DNA of 64,000 bases from a bacterium (GTDB lineage: Bacteria; Pseudomonadota; Alphaproteobacteria; Acetobacterales; Acetobacteraceae). A model generated the notes under the pieces. It did not search any database, had not been told where the DNA came from, and saw only the letters and a list, made by a program, of their open reading frames with translations. A program made the translations under genes and the position numbers. Shown in pieces: positions 34,820-43,235 of this stretch. The DNA lies in the NCBI GenBank assembly GCA_026224825.1, contig JAMFRO010000084.1, positions 1 to 64,000 on the forward strand, in the 5' to 3' direction. How positions within the stretch are numbered: the first letter of the stretch is position 1; each line of letters begins with the position of its first letter.

Positions 34820-35626
34820 ATGTCGCAAGCTCCCCTCGGCACCGCGCTCATCACCGGCGCATCCAGCGGCATCGGCGCCGTCTATGCCGAACGCCTGGCC
34901 CAACGCGGCCACGACCTCATCCTCGTCGCCCGCGACGAAGCCCGGTTGAACGCCGCCGCCGGCAAGCTCCGCGCCGCCCATGGCATCTCGGTCCTGGTCC
35001 TGCCGGCCGATCTCAGCACCGAATCCGGCATCGCCACAGTCGAACGCCGTCTGCAGAGCGACCCCTCCATTGCCCTCCTGGTGAACAATGCCGGCATCGG
35101 CGGCATGTCGTCCCTCCTTGAAACAAGCCCCGAGACGATCACCAGCCTCATCCAGATCAACGTACTGGCCGCAGCCCGCCTCGCCGCCACCGCCGCCCGC
35201 GCTTTTGCCCCGCGCGGCCACGGCACCATCGTCAACATCGCCTCGGTGCTCGCTCTGGTCGCGGAACTGGCCAACCCCGTTTACAACGCCAGCAAGGCCT
35301 TCGTGCTGAGCCTGTCGCAGAACATGCACCGCGAGCTTTCGCCTAACGGCATCCGCGTGCAGGCCGTACTGCCCGGCATTACCCGCACGGAAATTTTCGA
35401 GCGCGCCGGCAGCGATATTGCCGCCTACCCGCCTGCAATGGTGATGGAAGTGCATGAGCTGGTCGATGCCGCTCTCGCCGGGCTGGACCAGGGCGAAATC
35501 GTCACCATCCCCTCCCTCCCCAACGCCGCCGATTTCGAAACATTTACCCAAGCCCGCCTCGCCCTCGGCCCCAACCTCTCCCGCGACCATGCGGCGGACC
35601 GCTACCACGCCGGCGTGCCGGCATGA
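34820..35626 (+). CDS. Short-chain dehydrogenase/reductase in the efflux operon
   Basis: A 268-residue SDR with ITGASSGIG (11-19), NNAGIGG, and the active-site block NPVYNASKAF. It belongs to the group of small SDRs of broad substrate range. It is the first gene of an operon with EmrA- and EmrB-like genes and overlaps emrA by four bases (ATGA). It may detoxify an electrophile or make the compound that is exported; that is an inference. Confidence 0.85.
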   Translation: MSQAPLGTALITGASSGIGAVYAERLAQRGHDLILVARDEARLNAAAGKLRAAHGISVLVLPADLSTESGIATVERRLQSDPSIALLVNNAGIGGMSSLLETSPETITSLIQINVLAAARLAATAARAFAPRGHGTIVNIASVLALVAELANPVYNASKAFVLSLSQNMHRELSPNGIRVQAVLPGITRTEIFERAGSDIAAYPPAMVMEVHELVDAALAGLDQGEIVTIPSLPNAADFETFTQARLALGPNLSRDHAADRYHAGVPA

Positions 35627-36693
35627 GCGGCGCGGCCCTGCCCGGCGCCCAGGCCCCGGCCTGGCCGCGCCCCACCCGTAAATTTTTGCTCCTAACCGGC
35701 GCTGGGCTGCTCACCCTCGCCGCCTTAGCCTACGGCGCGGACTACATCGCCACCGGCCAATATCTACAAAGCACAGATGACGCCTATGTCGGCGGCGATG
35801 TCTCCTCCCTCGCCCCGCAGGTCAGCGGGCTCATCGCCAACGTCGCAGTAACCGACAACGAGATTGTCCACGCCGGCCAGCTCCTGGTGCAACTCGACGA
35901 CCGCCCCTACCGCGCCGCCCTCGCCCAGGCCGACGCGAATGTTTCTGGCGCGCAGGCCGCGCTGGCCAATCTCAACGCTACCGAAACCCTCCAGCGTTCC
36001 GTCATTGCCGAAGCTGTAGCCGACATCGCCGCCGCCGACGCCGCCGTCGGCCTGGCCCGCGCCAACCAATCCCGCTACGCCCGCCTCGCCACCGAAAACG
36101 CCGGCACCGAGCAGGACTCCCAAACCGCCAGCGCCACTCTGGCGCAGGACATCGCCGCCGCCCAGAAATCCCGCGCCGCTCTGGCCGCCGAAACCGCCCG
36201 CCTCGGCGTGATCGAAACCCAGAAAACGCAAGCCTCAGCCAGCCTCGCCGGCGCCCAGGCCAACCGCGACGTCGCCGCCCTCAACGAGCAATACACAAAA
36301 ATCCGCGCCCCCTTCGACGGTGTGGTTGGCGACCGCGCCGCGCATGTCGGCGACTACGCCTCGGCGGGCTCGCAACTTCTCTCCCTCGTCCCCACAAGCG
36401 GCCTCTGGATCGACGCGAACTTCAAAGAAGATCAGCTCGCCCAGATGCACCCAGGCCAGAGCGTACAAATCGTCGCCGACATCGCACCAGGGGCCAAAAT
36501 AACCGGCCATGTCGGCAGCCTCGCCCCAGCCTCCGGCGCCGTGTTCAGCCTGCTCCCCGCCCAGAACGCCACCGGCAATTTCACCAAAATCGTCCAGCGC
36601 GTCCCCGTCCGCATCCTGCTCGATGGCAACGCAGCCACCCTCGGCCTGCTCCGCCCCGGCCTCTCCGTCACCGCCACAATCAACACCAAATGA
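35623..36693 (+). CDS. emrA: HlyD/EmrA-family membrane fusion protein
   Basis: A 356-residue periplasmic adaptor with one N-terminal membrane segment (about 23-46), a biotinyl-lipoyl-like first half (STDDAYVGGDVSSLAPQVSG), a coiled coil of Ala-rich helices (about 105-205) and the matching second half (YTKIRAPFDGVVGDRAAHVGDYA). It joins the inner-membrane pump EmrB to an outer-membrane channel. It overlaps both neighbours by four bases. No outer-membrane factor gene is in this operon. Confidence 0.9.
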   Translation: MSGAALPGAQAPAWPRPTRKFLLLTGAGLLTLAALAYGADYIATGQYLQSTDDAYVGGDVSSLAPQVSGLIANVAVTDNEIVHAGQLLVQLDDRPYRAALAQADANVSGAQAALANLNATETLQRSVIAEAVADIAAADAAVGLARANQSRYARLATENAGTEQDSQTASATLAQDIAAAQKSRAALAAETARLGVIETQKTQASASLAGAQANRDVAALNEQYTKIRAPFDGVVGDRAAHVGDYASAGSQLLSLVPTSGLWIDANFKEDQLAQMHPGQSVQIVADIAPGAKITGHVGSLAPASGAVFSLLPAQNATGNFTKIVQRVPVRILLDGNAATLGLLRPGLSVTATINTK

Positions 36694-38210
36694 GGGAGAT
36701 CCTCCCCTTCGCGGTGATGTGCATCGGCATGTTCGCAGCCCTGCTGGACATCCAAATCGTTGCCTCATCCCTACAGGACATCGGCGGCGGCCTCTCCGCC
36801 GCACAAGATGAAATCGGCTGGGTCCAAACCGCCTATCTCATCGCGGAAATCATCGTCATCCCCCTCTCCGGCTGGCTCACCCGCGTCTTCTCCACCCGCT
36901 GGCTCTTCGCGGCATCGGCCGCCGGCTTCACCCTCACCTCCATGCTCTGCGGCCTGGCCTGGAATATCGATTCCATGATCATCTTCCGCGCCCTGCAAGG
37001 CCTGCTCGGCGCCTCCATGATCCCCACCGTCTTCACCTCCTCATTTCATTATTTCTCAGGCACCAAGCGCGTCTATGCCGCCGCCGTCATCGGCACCATG
37101 GCCTCCATCGCCCCCACCCTCGGCCCGGTCATCGGCGGCTACATCACCGATGCGCTGAACTGGCACTGGCTGTTCTACGTCAATCTCCTCCCCGGCCTCG
37201 CGGTCACCATCCTCTCCGCCATTCTGGTCGATATCGACAAGCCCGACCACAAACTCCTGCGCGATGCCGATTACCTCGGCATCATCCTCATGGCCCTGGG
37301 CCTAGGCACGCTGGAATACGTGCTGGAGGAAGGCTCCCGCTGGAACTGGTTCACCGATTCCACCATCACCACCTGCGCCTGGATCGCAGGCTTCTCCCTC
37401 CTCACCTTCATCGCCCGCTGCCTCACCATCACCAGCCCCGTGGTCGATTTCCGTGCCCTCACCAACCGCAATTTCGCCGTCGGCTGCTTCCTATCCTTCG
37501 TGGTCGGCATTGGCATGTTCGCCACCATCTATCTGGAACCCCTCTTCCTAGGTTACGTTCGCGGCTTCTCCGCCTGGCAAACCGGCATCGCCGTCTTCTC
37601 CACCGGCATTGCCTCCCTCGCCGGCGTGCCCGTCTACATCTATCTCGCCAAACGCATCGACCTGCGCTGGCTCATGCTCGGCGGCATGGCCTGCTTCGGC
37701 CTCGGCATGTGGAGCTTCTCCCTCATCACCTCAGACTGGGGCTGGCAGCAACTCCTCGTCCCACAGATTCTGCGCGGCTTCCCGCAAGTCTTCTGCGTCG
37801 CCCCCGCCGTAACCCTCGGCCTCGGCAGCCTGCCCCCCGCCCGCCTAAAATACGCCAGCGGCCTCTTCAACATGATGCGCAACCTCGGCGGCGCCGTCGG
37901 CATCGCCGTCTCCGGCGCCATAATCAACGACCGCACCAACTTCCACTTCCTAATCCTCAGCTCCAACCTAACCGCCACCCGTCCCCAAACCCTGCAAACC
38001 CTCACCACCCTGCAACAACAAATGAGCAGCACCCTAATCCCCACCCGCGCCGCCCTCCAACAACTCTGGCAAATAACCTACGCCCAAGCCTCCACCCTCG
38101 CCTACGCCGACGCCTTCCGCGCCATCACACTGGCCTTCGTAGCCGCCGTCTGCCTCGCCCCACTCCTCCGGCAAGTCGCCCCGCCGGCGCAGCCGGTGAA
38201 CGAGCATTAA
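36690..38210 (+). CDS. emrB: MFS multidrug exporter, DHA2/EmrB type (14 TM)
   Basis: A 506-residue membrane protein of the DHA2 drug:proton antiporter family. Motif-rich helices are clear from residue 5 on: MFAALLDIQIVASSLQDIGG, WVQTAYLIAEIIVIPLSGWL, and the motif-C segment PTLGPVIGGYITDALNWHW. Length and hydrophobic pattern fit 14 helices. With EmrA it would export hydrophobic compounds across both membranes. Its start overlaps emrA by four bases. The operon ends at the hairpin at 38210. Confidence 0.92.
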   Translation: MREILPFAVMCIGMFAALLDIQIVASSLQDIGGGLSAAQDEIGWVQTAYLIAEIIVIPLSGWLTRVFSTRWLFAASAAGFTLTSMLCGLAWNIDSMIIFRALQGLLGASMIPTVFTSSFHYFSGTKRVYAAAVIGTMASIAPTLGPVIGGYITDALNWHWLFYVNLLPGLAVTILSAILVDIDKPDHKLLRDADYLGIILMALGLGTLEYVLEEGSRWNWFTDSTITTCAWIAGFSLLTFIARCLTITSPVVDFRALTNRNFAVGCFLSFVVGIGMFATIYLEPLFLGYVRGFSAWQTGIAVFSTGIASLAGVPVYIYLAKRIDLRWLMLGGMACFGLGMWSFSLITSDWGWQQLLVPQILRGFPQVFCVAPAVTLGLGSLPPARLKYASGLFNMMRNLGGAVGIAVSGAIINDRTNFHFLILSSNLTATRPQTLQTLTTLQQQMSSTLIPTRAALQQLWQITYAQASTLAYADAFRAITLAFVAAVCLAPLLRQVAPPAQPVNEH

Positions 38211-38250
38211 AAGGAAAAAGGCCAGGGCTCTGCCCTGGCCTTTTTCCTTT
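38210..38250. terminator. Bidirectional terminator hairpin, 19-bp stem
   Basis: A perfect 19-bp inverted repeat, built on AAAGGAAAAAGGCCAGGGC with a TCT loop, lies between emrB and the convergent porin gene. A-run and T-run flanks make it a terminator in both directions. Its core, GGCCAGGGCTCTGCCCTGG, is nearly the same as a module of the repeat element at 1-157, and it covers the porin stop codon. Confidence 0.8.
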
Positions 38251-39664
38251 AAAACGTCGTCACCACCCGCGCCCCGATGACGAGTTCGTTGCGGATGTTG
38301 TGGCTCGGGTCATTCGGGTCGGGCACGCCGCCGCCGGGGTTGACGGTGTACTGAATATCCGGCTGCACCACCAGCCAGGGCACCACCTGCGCCGCGTAGG
38401 TGAGTTCGAACAATTCTTCCGTGGTCTGCCGGGGCGCGCCGGAATCCAGGTCCAGCCCGCCGGTGCGGCTGCTCACCTTGCCCAGGCCAAAATCAAGCCC
38501 GGCCGTGTCGTTATCCCGCCCCGGAATCGGCGCCGCCACCGTTACGCCGCCGTTTACGAAGAAGTCGATGAAATTCTGCGTATCCGGCGCGCCCATGATC
38601 CGCCCAAACACGTGGACGGCCTGCGCGCTGTCGCTGGAAGATTGCCACACCGTCTGGTCCGCCACGGCGTAGATGCCGTAATTGCCGTGATGCTGAATCG
38701 GGTTGCCATTGCTCCCCGGATCAGCCAGCGACAGCCCATCGGTGCCGAAACGCTGGTCGGGGAAAGCCCCCGTATCGTACCAACCGCCGATCTTATAGGT
38801 GCCAGGCAGCCCCGTGGATTGATTACCCACGGAGACCATCTGGCCGATCGCCGGCTGATTGATCGAATATTGGTATTCCGTGATGAACAGCGCACCGGTG
38901 TTGAGGTTGAACTTGGCACCGTTGCGGTCGAGCACCTGGGCATCATCGTTAAACGCCCCGCCTCCGGGATTATCTTCAAACACACCGGCGAGAATGGCCT
39001 GGTTCGCCGCCGGCTTCACTTGCAGCCGCACACCGAGCGAGGAGAGCGGATAGGCCGGACCGCCACCGTAAAGATCATCGGAGGGCACCAGCGGCCAGCC
39101 GGCCATGGTGTTGACGAACAGCGCGGAACCCGCACTGCCGATGAACTCGTTATCGATGCTCTGCTGGCCGATCTTGATGTCGAACAACCCGTAATGGAAG
39201 CTCTGGTCGTACCACAGCTCCCACAGCCTGGTGCCGTTCTCGCCTTCATTGCCGTTAGCCGCCTGCAAGGAGCCCAGATACGGGCCAGAGATCGGCTGGC
39301 CATGCAGTTGCAGGGCGCTGATATGGAATGTCCCGCCCGGCAGGCCAAAAGCCGCCTGTGTGTCTACATCGATGGTGCCCGTGGTCACCCCCTGCATCGT
39401 CGCCCCGGTCTTCAGCCCGCCCGTGGTATTATCCAGCAGGTTCTCGCTATCCGTGAGGCCGAAGGTAACGCCCACACTGCCCAGAGCGGTCCGCAATCCG
39501 CCGATTGTGCCAAGCAGATTAGGCCGCTGCAAAATATCGCTGCCTGCGCTCTGCGCCGCTGCCGGTGCCGCGGTCAGAAGCCCAAGCCCCGCCGTCAGTG
39601 CCCCCGCTGTCAGTGCCAGTGTGGACAAGCGTCCCCGCATCCAAAAAACATTGGATTTTCCCAT
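38249..39664 (-). CDS. oprB: OprB-family carbohydrate-selective porin
   Basis: The 471-residue product has a signal peptide (about 1-38, ending APAAAQ) and then a beta-barrel pattern that ends in a terminal Phe (VIGARVVTTF), as needed for outer-membrane insertion. OprB-type blocks such as LWELWYDQSFHYGLFDIKIG and LFVNTMAGWP are visible. It should admit sugars or other small polar solutes. The start has AGGAGAG upstream. It is the last minus-strand gene of this block and follows efeB after 65 bp, with its own likely promoter. Confidence 0.88.
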   Translation of the reverse strand: MGKSNVFWMRGRLSTLALTAGALTAGLGLLTAAPAAAQSAGSDILQRPNLLGTIGGLRTALGSVGVTFGLTDSENLLDNTTGGLKTGATMQGVTTGTIDVDTQAAFGLPGGTFHISALQLHGQPISGPYLGSLQAANGNEGENGTRLWELWYDQSFHYGLFDIKIGQQSIDNEFIGSAGSALFVNTMAGWPLVPSDDLYGGGPAYPLSSLGVRLQVKPAANQAILAGVFEDNPGGGAFNDDAQVLDRNGAKFNLNTGALFITEYQYSINQPAIGQMVSVGNQSTGLPGTYKIGGWYDTGAFPDQRFGTDGLSLADPGSNGNPIQHHGNYGIYAVADQTVWQSSSDSAQAVHVFGRIMGAPDTQNFIDFFVNGGVTVAAPIPGRDNDTAGLDFGLGKVSSRTGGLDLDSGAPRQTTEELFELTYAAQVVPWLVVQPDIQYTVNPGGGVPDPNDPSHNIRNELVIGARVVTTF

Positions 39665-39704
39665 TACACTCTCCTGTTGATTCGCCGCCGGCGCCGTCGG
39701 CAGC

Positions 39705-39733
39705 GTTATGTTATACTATATCAATTCAATCAA
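39705..39733 (-). promoter_or_regulatory. Candidate promoter of the porin gene
   Basis: On the minus strand TTGATT, a 17-bp spacer and CATAAC precede the porin start by about 40 bases. AT-rich DNA with TATAGTATAAC surrounds it. The match is moderate. Confidence 0.35.
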
Positions 39734-40983
39734 GCCGTCTCGAACAGCCCCTGGCCGATATACCCACCCTGCTCCACCCCCGGCGGGCAGGCGAAAATCG
39801 CACTGCCGACATGGGTGGTGAACTGGTTGAGCGCATCGATCTTGGCCATTCTGCCGAAGACTTTCACAAAACTGCTGCGCGGATCTTTCTGATAGGATTG
39901 GAAGAACAATCCGGAATCATACTCAATCCCCTGGCGCCAGGGCGGCCAGCGCTCGGCCACAAAATTGGCACCGTCATTGTAGGAATAAGACCGCCGCAGC
40001 ATCTGCGCCCCGTCATTATTCACAGGTGCCGCCAGCCGCACATGCGCGTTCTCGGCAATCACATAATTGCCATCCTTGTCGGTGGCGCCAAAATCCGGCG
40101 TATCGGTCTCGGCCTTGCTCCCCAGCGGCGCGCCCGAGGCCTTGGCACGGCCAAAGGTCTGCTCCTGGAACGCCACATGCGTGCGGTCCCAATGCTCCAG
40201 CGCAATACGGATGCGCCGCGCGACCATATAGCTACCACCCTGCATCCAGCCGGATTCATCAACCCATACCGTCTGGTTCAGCGGTGCGCCCACCGGGTTC
40301 ATGGTACCATCCTTAAAGCCCATGAGGTTACGCGCCGTGCCTTTCGTTTTGGCACCGCTGGAAAACCCGCTCTGCACCCATTTCAGATTGGCGGTGCCGT
40401 AAGAGAGCCGCGCCAGTTGCCGCACCGCATGGAAGGCCACCTGCGCATCATCGGCACAGGCCTGGATGCAAATCGCCCCCCCGCTTTGCGCCTCGACGAG
40501 TTGGTCACCATTGAACGCCGGCAGACCCACCAGTGCCGCCGGCCGCTTTTCCGCAATGCCGTAACGGTCCTTGCCTGCGAGGCTGAACATATCCGGCCCA
40601 AAACCAAAAGTTATGGTCAGGCGCTGCGGGTTCATCCCCACCGCCTCGCCGGAATCCAGCGGCGGATTCTCACCCTCCTGCACGCCCGCCACCGCCGGCA
40701 GCCCGGCCGTCATGCGCGCCGCCGCAATGGTCCAGCTTTGCAGCATGGCAATCACCTCCTGGCGATTATCCGTCGCCAGGTCGAATGCCGCGAAATACAG
40801 ATTGCTCTGCATCGGTGTGGTGATGCCCGCCTGGTTCGCACCAAAGAACGGCTCCACCTCCCCGCCCAGTGCATGCTCTCCAGCGAAATGCGCCTCCGCC
40901 GGCCGCGTGGCAGCGGCAGCGGCAATACCGCCCGCCAGCCCACCGGCAACACCAAAAAAGCCGCGCCGTGATGGTCCTGTCAC
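39730..40983 (-). CDS. efeB: EfeB-type dye-decolourising haem peroxidase (Tat-exported)
   Basis: The 417-residue protein begins with a twin-arginine signal (PSRRGFFGVAGGLAGGIA) and has the Dyp signature GFKDG (222-226, catalytic D225) and a likely proximal haem ligand H314 in NAHVRLAAP. EfeB proteins are periplasmic haem peroxidases linked to ferrous or haem iron uptake. The start is a GTG overlapping the stop of the propeller gene by four bases. EfeO and EfeU, its usual partners, are absent; FbpABC and a beta-propeller protein lie upstream instead. Confidence 0.9.
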   Translation of the reverse strand: MTGPSRRGFFGVAGGLAGGIAAAAATRPAEAHFAGEHALGGEVEPFFGANQAGITTPMQSNLYFAAFDLATDNRQEVIAMLQSWTIAAARMTAGLPAVAGVQEGENPPLDSGEAVGMNPQRLTITFGFGPDMFSLAGKDRYGIAEKRPAALVGLPAFNGDQLVEAQSGGAICIQACADDAQVAFHAVRQLARLSYGTANLKWVQSGFSSGAKTKGTARNLMGFKDGTMNPVGAPLNQTVWVDESGWMQGGSYMVARRIRIALEHWDRTHVAFQEQTFGRAKASGAPLGSKAETDTPDFGATDKDGNYVIAENAHVRLAAPVNNDGAQMLRRSYSYNDGANFVAERWPPWRQGIEYDSGLFFQSYQKDPRSSFVKVFGRMAKIDALNQFTTHVGSAIFACPPGVEQGGYIGQGLFETA

Positions 40984-42095
40984 TGCGCCAGTACGACAGT
41001 GTTCATGTCATCCTCCACATAGTAGAAGCCCGCACCAGCAGGATTGGCCACAATCCCGAACAGATCGCCGCTACCCGCCGGCGTCTGCGCCTCATCGGTA
41101 TCAATCCATTGCGCCCCAAGCTGCTTGCCGGCGGCGGGGTCTATCTCGACCACCTGGCCATTCAGCCCGTTCACCACCAGCAGATTGCCATTCGGCGCAA
41201 AGGTCATCGCCAGCGGACGATTCAACAGCCCGTCCTTGGTCACCACAGTACCGGTCCCGGCGCTGTCGGTGCGCGTCGCGGCATCGGCGATGGAAACCAC
41301 CTGATTATTGATCGCATCCGAAACATAAAGCGTGCCGTCCTTGCCCAGAGCCAGCCCGGTCGGCCCGATCAGGAACACGCTGGCATCCGCCTGAGCGGAG
41401 AGGCCGGAGGCAATCACCGTCTTGCTCGTCACCACCGGCGCCCCGCCGGCGGGAATGGACAGGCCAATGCGCAGCACCGTCGCGGTATTCTGCACCGGCT
41501 GGCCGGCAGCACCGATGCCAAACCCGGCATTGCTCACGAACAGCGTGGCGGTATCGCCATTATCGATCCAGGCCATATTGCCCCACGGGTCCGCAATATC
41601 CGGCCCGGCGATGGTGCTCACCACCTTGCCAGCCGAATCCAGCACGATCAGGCAGCCCCGGCCCAGCGTGCCGGTCGTGCCATCGGTACTCGGCGCGCTG
41701 CCGACGATCACATAGCCGGATTTCAGCACCGCCATCGCCGTGGTCAGCCCCACACCGCCGGGGCAGCCCGGCAGATTGCCCGGGATGGTGGCGAAGGTCG
41801 TCAGATTTCCGGTCGCAGGATGGTAATCGACAATGGTGGTGCCCATGCCCTGCAGATTGCCCTTGTTGTTGAAGTTATCGACCAGCAGGTCATTCGCCTG
41901 CACCGCGCCGAAGCTCGCCGGGGCCACCACCATGGCATAAGGGTTCAAATCGCCATTATCCGGCACGGTGGAGGTGATGATGTGATGCTTATGCACCCCG
42001 GCCAGATAAGCATTCTGCGCCTGCGCCGGCAGCGCCGCAACCAAGGCAACGCAGGATGCGGCCAGCAGAGTCGAACTTGTCTTACGCGTCGTCAT
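40980..42095 (-). CDS. Secreted NHL-like beta-propeller protein
   Basis: The 371-residue product has a signal peptide (about 1-27, ending LPAQAQ) and repeating beta-propeller units such as PTGLALGKDGTLYVSDAINN and PLAMTFAPNGNLLVVNGLNG. These are NHL/SMP-30-like blades; no catalytic set is recognised. ATG 42095 is chosen because GGGAG lies eight bases upstream. It lies 69 bp after fbpC and overlaps efeB, so it belongs to the iron operon and may bind iron, haem or a siderophore in the periplasm. That role is inferred from position. Confidence 0.78.
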   Translation of the reverse strand: MTTRKTSSTLLAASCVALVAALPAQAQNAYLAGVHKHHIITSTVPDNGDLNPYAMVVAPASFGAVQANDLLVDNFNNKGNLQGMGTTIVDYHPATGNLTTFATIPGNLPGCPGGVGLTTAMAVLKSGYVIVGSAPSTDGTTGTLGRGCLIVLDSAGKVVSTIAGPDIADPWGNMAWIDNGDTATLFVSNAGFGIGAAGQPVQNTATVLRIGLSIPAGGAPVVTSKTVIASGLSAQADASVFLIGPTGLALGKDGTLYVSDAINNQVVSIADAATRTDSAGTGTVVTKDGLLNRPLAMTFAPNGNLLVVNGLNGQVVEIDPAAGKQLGAQWIDTDEAQTPAGSGDLFGIVANPAGAGFYYVEDDMNTVVLAQ

Positions 42096-42164
42096 TATAA
42101 CGTCTCCCAGCAGCCAATTTATGGCAATGAAACTTATTCGCAATACAACAACCAAAAAAACCCG

Positions 42165-43235
42165 TCAGACCATGGCCGTCTCCGCCCCGGCGATGCTCAC
42201 GGCAGCCGGATAGGCCAGCACCGCCCCCTCCACCGTCAGCCACACTTCCGCGCCCTGCGGCGGCACCGCCTGGCTGAACACGCGCGCCGTCACATCCGCG
42301 GCCAGCGCATTCTTCAGCCCCAGTGTCAGCACCGCATCACGCCCGTAAAACGCCACGCGTTTCACCACCGCCGGCATGCCGTTCTGCGCCTCCAGCCCAA
42401 GCTTTATCTGCTCCGGGCGGATCATCACATTCACCGCCCCGCTCACGGATGTCACCAGCCGCAGCGCCCCCAAAGCGCAATGCACCAGCCCGTTCTCGGC
42501 AATACCGGGCATGAACACGGCATCGCCCACAAAATCCGCCACATAAGGGCTCACCGGCCGGTGATACAGCACCTGCGGCGTGCTCATCTGCGCCAGCCGC
42601 CCATGCTGCAGCACGCCCACGCGGCTGCCCATGGAGAGCGCCTCCTCCTGGTCATGCGTCACCAGAATCGCCGTCGCCCCGGCAGCACTTATGGCCCGCG
42701 CCACCGCCTCGCGCGTCTCCACCCGCAACCCCGCATCCAGCGCCGAGAACGGCTCATCCAGCAGCAGCAATCTCGGTGCAGGTGCCAGCGCCCGGGCCAG
42801 CGCCACACGCTGCTGCTCGCCACCCGAAAGATTCTGCGGCGCCCTATCCGCGTAATGCCCCTGCAGCCCCACCAGCGCCAGCAGCTCGGCCACGCGGAAC
42901 CGCGCCTTACGCTCCACCCGGCGCAGCCCAAACGTAATATTATCCGCCACGCAGAGATGCGGAAACAACGCCCCCTCCTGCGCCACATACCCAATGCCGC
43001 GCCGCGCCGCCGGCTTGCTCACATTGGGCGAGGCCAGCAGCTCATGCCCCAGCCGTATCTCGCCGCCATCGAGCTTCTCAAACCCCGCGATCAGCCGCAG
43101 CAGCGTCGTCTTGCCGCTGCCCGAGGCGCCGAGTATGGCCACCAGCTCACCGGCCTCCACCTGAAACCCGATCCCCTTCAGCACCTCAACGCCGCCGATG
43201 AATTTCGAGAGCCGGTCAATATCAAGCTGCGCCAT
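42165..43235 (-). CDS. fbpC: Ferric iron ABC transporter, ATP-binding protein
   Basis: The 356-residue ATPase has Walker A GASGSGKT (36-43), the signature LSGGEQQRVALARAL, Walker B LLLLDEPFSALD and the switch His in TATILVTHDQEEAL-like ILVTHDQEEA. A C-terminal TOBE-like regulatory domain follows, with VMIRPEQIKLG. Length fits FbpC/PotA-type proteins. It shares a base with the permease gene and pairs with FbpA and FbpB for ferric iron import. Confidence 0.9.
   Translation of the reverse strand: MAQLDIDRLSKFIGGVEVLKGIGFQVEAGELVAILGASGSGKTTLLRLIAGFEKLDGGEIRLGHELLASPNVSKPAARRGIGYVAQEGALFPHLCVADNITFGLRRVERKARFRVAELLALVGLQGHYADRAPQNLSGGEQQRVALARALAPAPRLLLLDEPFSALDAGLRVETREAVARAISAAGATAILVTHDQEEALSMGSRVGVLQHGRLAQMSTPQVLYHRPVSPYVADFVGDAVFMPGIAENGLVHCALGALRLVTSVSGAVNVMIRPEQIKLGLEAQNGMPAVVKRVAFYGRDAVLTLGLKNALAADVTARVFSQAVPPQGAEVWLTVEGAVLAYPAAVSIAGAETAMV

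Noticed and set aside
34131..38210. Complete tripartite efflux system
   Set aside because: EmrA and EmrB are present, but no outer-membrane TolC-type gene is in the operon, so the third part must be elsewhere.
37709..39892. A 727-codon plus-strand frame across emrB and the porin gene
   Set aside because: It is highly Arg/Pro/His-rich, runs antisense through a clear OprB porin and out of frame through EmrB, and has no recognisable domain. It is a high-GC shadow.
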